64,000 bases of DNA from Oasisia sp. SBJ-2009 (taxonomy: Eukaryota; Annelida; Polychaeta; Sabellida; Siboglinidae): NCBI GenBank assembly GCA_964017155.1, contig OZ024861.1:27441060-27505059 (forward strand). Reading direction: 5' to 3'. This document shows, piece after piece, positions 57,114 to 64,000 of this stretch. Made by a program: the position numbers and the translations under genes. A model generated the notes under the pieces. The model did not search any database and was not told the origin of the DNA. It worked only from the letters and a program-made list of their open reading frames with translations. Positions within the stretch are counted from its first letter, which is position 1, and each line of letters starts with the position of its first letter.

Positions 57114-57348
57114 CGCGCACGCAATATCGCGTCGCGCGCAAGTATTCATACATGAGGAAAAAACGGATATATTAAAACATTTGGAACCGTTATTACAAAG
57201 AAACAACATGACAAAACAAAACAACATGTTTCTTGCGACGTTATTTGTGCTTTGGGATGTGGAATGCAATGAACTCATCTATGGTAAACTCGGTCCTGTG
57301 TGTTTTCTAGGGCACCGACCGATGTATCGTGTGGCTGACGAGAAATAG
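52729..57348 (+). CDS. Putative small secreted peptide, two coding exons
   Basis: Model: join(52762..52948, 57311..57348), about 74 residues; an in-frame ATG at 52729 would add 11. The exon may begin at an acceptor TTGTTTTAG (52750). The N-terminus MRMFLVTCLLVTVLVSRVHG is a good signal peptide. The mature part is Arg-rich, with RTRRHLGRPW, then LYDPYPFDFRGFYWL, and after the splice RHRPMYRVADEK, stop. Donor A|GTGAGT, acceptor TGTGTGTTTTCTAG; phases match; AATAAA at 57567. The coding sequence is clearly GC-richer than its AT-rich surroundings. No cysteines. I do not recognise the family. It could be a neuropeptide-like or antimicrobial-like precursor, but this is inference; further exons are possible. 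Confidence 0.5.
52762..52948 (+). CDS. Peptide gene coding exon 1 (signal peptide)
   Basis: ATG in CCGCCATGAGG context; encodes the hydrophobic leader and most of the mature sequence through FRGFYWL. Reading on without splicing gives only SE then a stop, so the donor GTGAGT is likely used. Confidence 0.6.
52960..53265. mobile_element. MITE of GAATGGTAT boxes starting 11 nt after the donor
   Basis: The termini CCCTTACAAAAA and TTTTTGTAAGGG are inverse. The left half is full of ATACCATTC and the right half of GAATGGTAT boxes, so the whole element can fold back. TTAA follows on the right, AATT precedes on the left. Confidence 0.75.
53630..54062 (-). mobile_element. 5'-truncated CR1/L2-like LINE, minus strand
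   Basis: On the minus strand from 54062, the frame reads KHNFVAAGPNMWNNLPKYMR, then STRTLAAFLKQLETYLF and a stop, the conserved LINE C-terminus, still open. Its 3' UTR runs to an (ATT)n tail at 53640-53690. Confidence 0.75.
54120..54900 (+). repeat. Dispersed repeat, copy 1, with a TTAA insertion
   Basis: 54125-54255 and 54762-54900 match the continuous copy at 58535-58800 (TTGACTTTATG..., AAATATGAACTTTACTTT). The break falls at TTAA, filled by 54256-54757. Confidence 0.7.
54256..54757. mobile_element. TTAA-flanked insertion with internal hairpin
   Basis: TTAA precedes (54252) and follows (54758) the insert. Inside, 54396-54435 and 54616-54655 are inverse (ATTCAGGACGCTGCCATCTT). The right terminal repeat seen in the 52-kb relative appears deleted here. 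No ORF. Confidence 0.6.
54901..55780. other. Intron of the peptide gene, nothing recognised
   Basis: AT-rich DNA with an (AAT)n patch at about 55045-55070 and two related phrases (TTTTATAACACGATTGTA). Confidence 0.4.
55780..55885 (+). mobile_element. Short LINE tail remnant
   Basis: SFKHRLKTYLF followed shortly by a stop and an AT-rich tail, the terminal phrase of CR1/L2-like ORF2. Very short, so tentative. Confidence 0.4.
55892..55985. repeat. (TA)n(TG)n microsatellite
   Basis: About 40 TA units, then GTGTGTGTGT. Confidence 0.95.
56818..57120. repeat. (CA)n/(CG)n alternating purine-pyrimidine tract
   Basis: About 300 bp of CACACA interspersed with CGCGCG and ACGCACGC, ending 190 bp before exon 2 of the peptide gene. 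Z-DNA-prone composition. Frames on all strands are artefacts. Confidence 0.95.
57311..57348 (+). CDS. Peptide gene terminal exon
   Basis: After TGTGTTTTCTAG the frame completes AGG and reads HRPMYRVADEK then TAG. GC-rich 3' UTR follows to AATAAA at 57567-57572. Confidence 0.5.
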
Positions 57349-57566
57349 ACACGGACGATTCACACGGACACGTGAGGGTTAGACACGGAACAAGAACCAT
57401 CGTCGACGCACCAATCCACTCCTGCCAGTCGGTGCTAACAACAGACTGCGGTGGACGTTACTCGTGGACAGTGGACGTGTTATGTAGTGTGGTCATTCTA
57501 GTGTAGTGGCCACTAGTGGACTTATCGGTATGAATGCACAACGAAAAATCAAGCGAGCAACGATTC

Positions 57567-57572
57567 AATAAA
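57567..57572 (+). terminator. Polyadenylation signal of the peptide gene
   Basis: AATAAA in GATTCAATAAAACATT, 219 nt after the stop codon. Cleavage would be expected 10-30 nt further on. Confidence 0.55.
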
Positions 57573-57689
57573 ACATTATGTCTCAAAGCGACATGTTAAG
57601 AAGTACTTCATTTGCATCACAGGCATATAGTCTATTATGAATACACTGCCAGCTATGTCACCACCAGCCCACCTCCACCACTGTCGCCC

Positions 57690-58390
57690 TGTCGCCATCT
57701 CCATCCCACTACCATTCCTCCTCTATCACCATTCCCACTTCTATCACCATTCTCAACTCCATCACCATTCCAACCTCCATCACAATTCCCACCTCCATCA
57801 CCATTTCCTTCTATCACCATTCCCACCCCCATCACCATTTCCTTCTATCACCATTCCCACCTCCATCACCATTTCCCTCTATCATCATTCACACCTCCAT
57901 CACCATTCCCACCTCCATCACTATCCCACCTCCATCACCATTCACACCTCCATCACCATCCCACCTCCATCACCATTCACACCTCCATCACCATTCACAC
58001 CTCCATCACCATCCCACCTCCATCACCATTCACACCTCCATCACCATCCCACCTCCATCACCATTCCTATCTCCATCACCATTCCCACCTCCATCACCAT
58101 TCACATCTCCATCACCATTTCCTTCTATCACCATTCCCACCTCCATCATAATTCCCACCTCCATCACCATTCCTATCTCCATCACCATTCCCACCTCCAT
58201 CACCATTCACATCTCCATCACCATTTCCCTCTATCACCATTCCCACCTCCATCATAATTCCCACCTCCATCACCATCCCACCTCCATCACCATTCCTATC
58301 TCCATCACCATCCCACCTCCGTCACCATTCTCACTTCATCACCACCCCCCCAACCACCATTCACACCTTCATCACCATCACCATCACCAC
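57690..58390 (+). repeat. 18-24-bp array of CACCTCCATCACCATT
   Basis: Irregular tandem units (CCCACCTCCATCACCATT, with CACACCTCCATC and TTCCTTCTATC variants) just past the peptide gene. Pyrimidine-rich plus strand. The 180-200-codon frames are artefacts. Confidence 0.93.
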
Positions 58391-58529
58391 GCTAACTCGA
58401 TGTAGGTGAGGGATGGTCATCATACTTGGTTCTGTCCTATATTGTTTTTTCATAATAACTATTCCCCGTTTTAAATAAACTCGTTTTTTCTCATCTATGG
58501 TATATTTAATGTCAAGCCATACTAAATAC

Positions 58530-58810
58530 TACTCGGTGCTAGAACCTATATTCTGATCATTCTAAAGTATGTTGACTTTATGATCAAAACACCGTTATCG
58601 TCTATCAATATATTTTATATTTTAATACATAAATCACTCACATTTCAGCCAAGGTCTGATTTAAGCATAAATATGAATTTTACTTTAATTTAAAACATCA
58701 TGCGTTTCCATTAAGAAGTCAAAATGTGGATTATTGTTAGAACATTGTAGTTTAATTTTATAACATTATCGTATGATACACCTGTACTGTTTTTATGATA
58801 AAATAATGTA
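58530..58810 (+). repeat. Dispersed repeat, copy 2 (uninterrupted)
   Basis: Matches the flanks of the 54-kb insertion and reads straight across the TTAA site, so it represents the empty-site state. Confidence 0.65.
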
Positions 58811-59029
58811 GTAATAAAAATAATTATCATAAATAGTAACATTTCGTGATTTTATTCGCGGCAATAGCAATCCCACATCTAGAGAAGATAAACAACCATA
58901 GTTTCCCCTCCTTTGCCGCTTATGGATAATCCCTAAAATTGGAAAACAAAATAAAACAGCCACATTCCGAAATACGATATCTAATGTCGAGGCCAGGCGT
59001 GGTCAACTCCCGTGACGCATTTCCAAAAT

Positions 59030-59530
59030 GTACTAGTCGTTTCCAATACGCTGTAGCGCTTACATTTTTTCCGGCGTTAAAAACGTTCCGATTGACGTTT
59101 CTGCGCATGCGCGATATATGTAAAATCATCAATGTGCAGCGAAAAGACAAAGCGTTTATGGTATAAATGCTACGGGTTGTTCGTTAGGATGTATATAACC
59201 TGTTAGCAAAGTTATTTGTCGCACGAGGTAAACAAGTTTCGAGGCACATTTTGATAGCAAGCGTAAATAACGTGACTATAATGCGGCATAATACGTGATA
59301 GTGATTTATAAAAAACGCAATATTTTATTGCATTGAACGACATTTTAGGAAACTCTTCGCAGTAATCATCACAGGAGAGTTAACGAACAGCCCGTGGCTG
59401 AAAATCCTTTGTTGTTCCGCTGCGCATTGGTAATTTTACATTTATTGCGCATGCGCAGAAACGTCAATCGCAACATTTTTAACGACCGGAAAAATGTAAG
59501 CGCGACAACGCAAGCGTTCCACGTTTGACA
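59030..59530. mobile_element. Long inverted repeat with GCGCATGCGC motifs
   Basis: 59050-59165 and 59395-59520 are inverse copies: GCGCTTACATTTTTCCGG, TTGACGTTTCTGCGCATGCGC and AATGCGCAGCGGAA blocks in the same order on opposite strands, with about 230 bp between. Short frames arise in both arms. Confidence 0.7.
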
Positions 59531-59992
59531 TTCAGCCGAATTGATCTGATGTGTCACGGCGGTGAATTTCGTCCAACAGGGGTCATTTGTGGTCATCCTA
59601 CACGTCCCCTGATTCTAAGGTTTTAGCTAGCACCGAGAGACAATGGTGTCAACGTTACTGTCACCTGACTGCATAATTCCAGAGACGTTACATGCTCATT
59701 CTCAAATAAGACCATTTGTGGCATTTCGATGATTCCGCACTCTTGTCTAAGCGTGAAAACGGCAGCACCGTTCCATAAGTGCACACGGGCTACCGACTTG
59801 TGGTAAAATCACGTAGACTTGTTAGCATATTACGATTCAACAACGGTACGGTAATTACATCAATACTTAGGGTGGATTATTCAAACAGTTTTCTATACTT
59901 AACCGGACGTGTAAATACGCGCACTTTTAAAACTAAATTAGAAAACTCCGTTCCAAATATTTATCTCTGTAATTAAATTAAGTAATCTAAAT

Positions 59993-60325
59993 TCATATAC
60001 CGCAATCAGTAGTTGGGGAGATCTTTTTGGACGCTTGTGTTCCTCTGATTGTTCTTCTAACATATTCGTTTCTGATCTTATGTTTCTTTATTACTCCACA
60101 CACCCATCTCAACATCCTCACCCCATTCGTCTCTGTCCTTGCTTCTTGTCCTTTTGTTGTTGCCCGGGTCTCTGCTCCGTACAACATTGCTGGTCTCTCT
60201 ACTGTTTCGTCGATCTTCCCATTCAACTTCACTGGCATTTTCCTATCGCCCAACACACCAGTGCATTTGTTCCAATTTCTCCATGCTGCAAATGGCAACC
60301 AAAATCTTATCTGAACCTTACCCAC
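59993..60325 (-). mobile_element. LINE reverse-transcriptase C-terminal fragment, minus strand
   Basis: Minus-strand frame with KCTGVLGDRKMPVKLNGKI, RPAMLYGAETRATTKGQEA and RMLRWVCGVIKKHKIRNEYV: the conserved post-catalytic region of a widespread invertebrate LINE class. Confidence 0.8.
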
Positions 60326-60480
60326 TTCTCACACGGCCATTACGACCTTCTGCCCTCTGGAAGGAGGTACAGAATGCAAACAGTAAAACCCCAGCGAGCC
60401 CTTAAATCCTTCATTCCATCCTCCATCAAGTACCTGAACTAGCCACAAATAAAATTATCGTTGACCTATCACAGTCTCTA
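60290..60480 (+). mobile_element. Second LINE 3'-end fragment, plus strand
   Basis: The frame reads HYDLLPSGRRYRMQTVKPQR, then ALKSFIPSSIKYLN, matching the C-terminal end of L2-like ORF2. Abuts the preceding minus-strand fragment. Confidence 0.6.
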
Positions 60481-60569
60481 TCGCTGCCAATGCAATGTTG
60501 TTTTATCATCTTTATAAATTTATTAATTTATCTTATTATAATATTGTCATATTTAGCATATTAATTTAT

Positions 60570-60575
<6 letters not shown>

Positions 60576-60657
<82 letters not shown>
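60576..60657. repeat. (TA)n microsatellite
   Basis: Pure TA dinucleotides following the LINE 3' fragment. Confidence 0.95.
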
Positions 60658-60699
60658 CTACCGTTTACATATTTACATTCTTGATTTTACTGTATACAT

Positions 60700-60962
<263 letters not shown>

Positions 60963-61008
60963 CTACGTTTCCATACCTCATTTCTCTTCCATGACTGACT
61001 CTTGATAT

Positions 61009-61567
61009 TTGAAGTGTGCCACATTCTCCAGCTCGTTTTCTTCACGTTTCTTACACCTCACCTCACCTAGGTCGTCTTTTAGGACGCCCCGCGTTGAATA
61101 CACAGCCCTTCCAGCACCCTCTGTCCATCATGACTGTCTGCCTTTCTCTTATGTTTCCCAGCCCTGTATCTTGCAGCAGGTTGTCAACATAAGTCATGTT
61201 TTGTCTTCCCCGGTTTGCATGTCCATCCGTTGGCTGCCACAGGACAAGTTTGTTGGCGACTTCATCCTCGTGTCTGACACAATGCCCAGCGAGCCGCATT
61301 CTTCTCTGTTGCACTTTGGTGGATACTGGTGGTAATTCACCATATAGTTTCTTACAGTGTCTCTTCATTCCGCTCGAAATTAAAGTCCTTGAACTGGGTT
61401 TATGGTCGACTAACTCTCATTCCTCTTTCTTCCAATGCCTTACTCCACGTCTGCATGTTCTCTGTCATATCTATCTCCTTTCCTCCAAACGGCACAATAT
61501 CATCTGCGAACATCATTGATTCTGGTGCATCTTTTATCGCCGTCTCTGCAAGACGTTCAGCAACGTG
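61009..61567 (-). pseudogene. Older LINE on minus strand, left part
   Basis: Minus frames read MMFADDIVPFGGKEIDMTEN, EERGMRVSRP, then LYGELPPVSTKVQQRRMRLA and VLWQPTDGHANRGRQNMTYV. These are reverse-transcriptase catalytic (FADD) and C-terminal blocks, possibly a chimera of two LINE classes or an internal deletion. It continues at 63763 beyond the nested insertion. Confidence 0.75.
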
Positions 61568-61605
61568 TGGAACAGATATGGGTTCAACGCAGATCCTTGG
61601 TGTAA
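61568..61605. repeat. 38-bp target-site duplication, left copy
   Basis: Begins TGGAACAGATATGGG and ends CCTTGGTGTAA; identical to 63725-63762. On the minus strand it encodes LHQGSALNPYLF of the older LINE. Confidence 0.95.
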
Positions 61606-63724
61606 CCCAACCAGAAGCTCTGCAGCAGGTCGTGTACAACACAGCCAAGACATATCTTGGCAAGCCAGACAGAAAACACCAGGACTGGTTCGACCCCAAC
61701 GACCAGGAGCTACAAACTCTTATGAGCAGAAGAGACCAAGCCCACCAGAGAGTGTTGCAAACCAGGAGCACTAGATCCACCACTGCAGCATATAAAGACG
61801 CCTGTAGACTGCTACAAAAACACACCCGTGCACTGAAGTCAGACTGGTGGGAAAGGAAGGCAGTGGAGCTGCAGAGAGCTGCTGACAGTAACAACATGAA
61901 GGGCTTCTACAATGGACTGAAGGAAGTGTGGGGACCCAAAAAGAAGGGACCTGTTCAACTGAAATCAGCAGATGGAATGGAGACCTTCTCTGACAGCAAG
62001 AGAGTTGTGGCAAGATGGAGTGAACACTTCCAGAAGCTACTCAACGTCCCTGGAGACATAGATCACGAAGCTTTGGAAAACATCCCGCAGCGCATTATCA
62101 AGACAAGCCTAGATGAGATTCTAACTATGGATGAGATGGCTAAAGCAATCGCCGGCCTGAAAGATGGCAAAGCACCTGGAGGAGATGGAATTCCTGCAGA
62201 AGTATGGAAGCTCGGAGGAGACAATCTGTTCAGCAGACTGCACCAACTAATCACCAATGCCTGGGAGGTGGGTTCTGTACCACAAGCATGGAAGGATGCC
62301 AGCATTGTAACCATCTACAAGAAAGGTGATCGAATAGACTGTGGGAACTATAGAGGAATCTCTCTTCTTTCTATAGCAGGCAAGATCTTCGCCAGGATCC
62401 TACTCAACAGACTATCTACCCACATAACACCAGAGGTAGTTCCAGAGACTCAATGTGGCTTCAGAGGTAACCGGAGCACCATGGATATGATATTTTGTCT
62501 CCGACAACTACAAGAAAAGTGCATTGAGCAGGACCGACCACTGTACATGGTATTTGTCGACTTCAGTAAGGCGTTCGATACAGTTGGGAGGACCGGGCTA
62601 TGGCATCTACTGAGGAAGTATGGATGCCCAGAGAAGTTCACAACAATGATCGAGTCACTGCATACCGGAATGATGGCGAATGTTTGTGTTGGAGGGGAAG
62701 TCTCGGAATCGTCCAGTGTCACAAATGTGGTCAAGCAAGGATGTGTACTGGCCCCCACGCTGTTCTCCATCTTCCTATCAGCAATGCTCGATGATGCTTT
62801 CCGAGACATGGGGGATGGCGTCTACATACAGTCCAGACAGAGCGCTGACCTATTCAACGTCGCACACTTCAGAGCGAAGACCAAGACTACTCGGATACTG
62901 ATGAGAGAGCTGCTATTCGCAGATGACAGTGCACTGGTTGCACACTCTGCTGATGAGATGCAGAATATAGTGGATGCTTTCTCCAATGCGTCAAAGAAGT
63001 TTGGCCTGAAGATTAACATCAAGAAGACCGAAGTGCTGTACCAACCCAACTTTACAAGAACCCGAGAGGAGGATATCATGGTTGATGGAAACAAGTTGAA
63101 CTCTGTTCTGGAATTCACCTACCTCGGAAGCACTCTATCAAGTGATGGATGCATTGACGATGAAATACAGAGGAGGATGGCCAAGGCTAATGCATCTTTT
63201 GGCCGACTACGCCAGAGACTTTGGAACAACCACCATGTGTCCATGCGGGTTAAAGGCAAGATATACCGTGCAATCGTGCTGTCCACCCTCCTATACGGAG
63301 CCGAGGCCTGGACAGTGTACAGACGACAGGTGAAAAAGCTGCATGCCTTCATGATGCGACATCTGCGATCGACCATGAGGATAACCTGGATGGACAAAGT
63401 GACAAACAAGGAAATACTCGAACGGACAGGGCTGCCATCTATGGAAGATCTTCTGATCAGAAAGAATCTCCGGTGGACTGGACACCTCATGAGGATGTCA
63501 CCAGACAGGCTACCAAAGCAGGTTCTCTACTCCCAACTGTCTTCTGGTCAGAGAAAGAGAGGGCGCCCTCGTCTCCGGTTCAAGGATACCATCAAGAGAA
63601 ACCTGAAGATGAGAGACATAAAGATCGACTCCTGGACATCACTCTCACAGCAGAGAGATAAATGGAGAGCAACAGTCAAGTGATGGAAGCAGTCTTTGTC
63701 GCTTCGCGACCGACAGCATGATGA
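61606..63724 (+). mobile_element. 5'-truncated non-LTR retrotransposon with open RT frame
   Basis: The insertion is bounded by identical 38-bp duplications, as expected from target-primed reverse transcription. The frame to 63683 is uninterrupted. It contains GKAPGGDGIPAEVWKL, ISLLSIAGKIFARIL, MVFVDFSKAFDTV (first catalytic Asp), KQGCVLAPTLFSIFL, LLFADDSALVA (catalytic FADD, about 62912) and the C-terminal LRWTGHLMRM. The endonuclease domain is missing. The 3' end is CATGATGATG, a short ATG-repeat tail rather than poly-A. An upstream open frame from 61329 continues into it by chance through the older sequence. RTE-like by general layout; clade uncertain. Open frame and perfect duplications point to a recent insertion. 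Confidence 0.92.
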
Positions 63725-63762
63725 TGGAACAGATATGGGTTCAACGCAGATCCTTGGTGTAA
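63725..63762. repeat. 38-bp target-site duplication, right copy
   Basis: Perfect copy of 61568-61605. Confidence 0.95.
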
Positions 63763-64000
63763 GTGACCTTCACGCCAAAGTTGCTACTTTCACCCGCCAC
63801 ACATCGTACCTGTGTCGCGTATCCTCGGTACATGTCTTGTAACAGTCTGACTTACCTTTCCAGAACATTCCTTTATCTCGCGCATCTCCTTATCTCCTCC
63901 CTTGGTACTCGATCATATGCTTTCTCCAAGTCTATAAATACCATTATGAAGTCCTTCTGTCCCTCCCAGTGTGTCTCTATTTTTGTTTGTGGAGGAACGG
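63763..64000 (-). pseudogene. Older LINE on minus strand, right part (runs off window)
   Basis: Minus frame reads FIMVFIDLEKAYDRVPREE and LLQDMYRGYATQVR, the block just before the LHQGSALNPYLF motif carried by the duplication. Continuous with 61009-61567 once the nested LINE is removed. Contains stops. Confidence 0.85.

Noticed and set aside
56724..57348. 143-174-codon His/Thr frames and Cys/Val frames
   Set aside because: Translation of a CA/CG repeat. Only the last 38 nt (57311-57348) are kept as a candidate exon.
57612..58257. 179- and 206-codon Pro/His/Ser frames
   Set aside because: Generated by the CACCTCCATCACCATT array downstream of the peptide gene's polyadenylation signal.
61329..63683. 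Single 784-codon protein
   Set aside because: The first 92 codons cross older minus-strand LINE sequence and the 38-bp duplication; only the part after 61606 belongs to the inserted LINE.

Overview
The window is animal nuclear DNA, most likely from a marine invertebrate. It is AT-rich and has spliced genes with GT-AG introns, very abundant simple and tandem repeats, hAT- and TTAA-type DNA transposon remnants, and several non-LTR retrotransposon (LINE) fragments. I cannot name the species or phylum. All gene models below were built by hand from reading frame, splice consensus and phase matching.

Layout. (1) 1454-5322, plus strand: the last five exons of a typical 2-Cys peroxiredoxin, closest to ER peroxiredoxin-4. 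The signal-peptide exon is not visible. (2) 5323-11620: 3' flank and intergenic DNA with several inverted-repeat (MITE-like) elements, a (GGGGA)n run and a possible CpG-rich promoter. (3) 11680-38511, plus strand: a 19-coding-exon SUMO protease of the SENP6/SENP7 family. The phases of all 18 introns agree and the spliced ORF is exactly 5067 nt (1688 residues plus stop). It has a long Gln-rich N-terminus, a CxxC-CxxC zinc knuckle, an AT-hook-like segment, a SUMO-interacting motif and a C-terminal ULP/C48 protease domain split by a Ser-rich loop. (4) 39461-52200: repeat-dominated DNA with short-box arrays, a 3.1-kb hAT element inserted in an (ATAC)n microsatellite, and decayed LINEs. (5) 52729-57572, plus strand: a putative two-exon gene for a small (about 74-residue) secreted peptide that I do not recognise. 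(6) 57650-64000: a tandem array, foldback elements, LINE fragments, and a 5'-truncated LINE with an open reverse-transcriptase frame inserted into an older LINE on the opposite strand, flanked by an identical 38-bp target-site duplication.

The most unusual pattern is in the SENP gene. At least six of its 18 introns carry a tandem array beginning at, or within about 35 nt of, the 5' splice site. In several, the repeat unit itself contains the donor and an acceptor-like end, so AG|GT junctions recur dozens of times. The 38-bp array of intron 3 even includes the last 36 nt of the coding exon, and the 70-bp array of intron 18 repeats a 51-nt intron-like segment plus a 19-nt exon-like segment. This suggests arrays seeded at exon-intron boundaries, and a possible substrate for recursive or noisy splicing.

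The genes have no operon-like relationship. The peroxiredoxin acts in peroxide removal and disulfide relay; the SENP protein would trim SUMO chains in the nucleus. Long open frames inside the arrays are by-products of repeat periodicity and are not annotated as genes.
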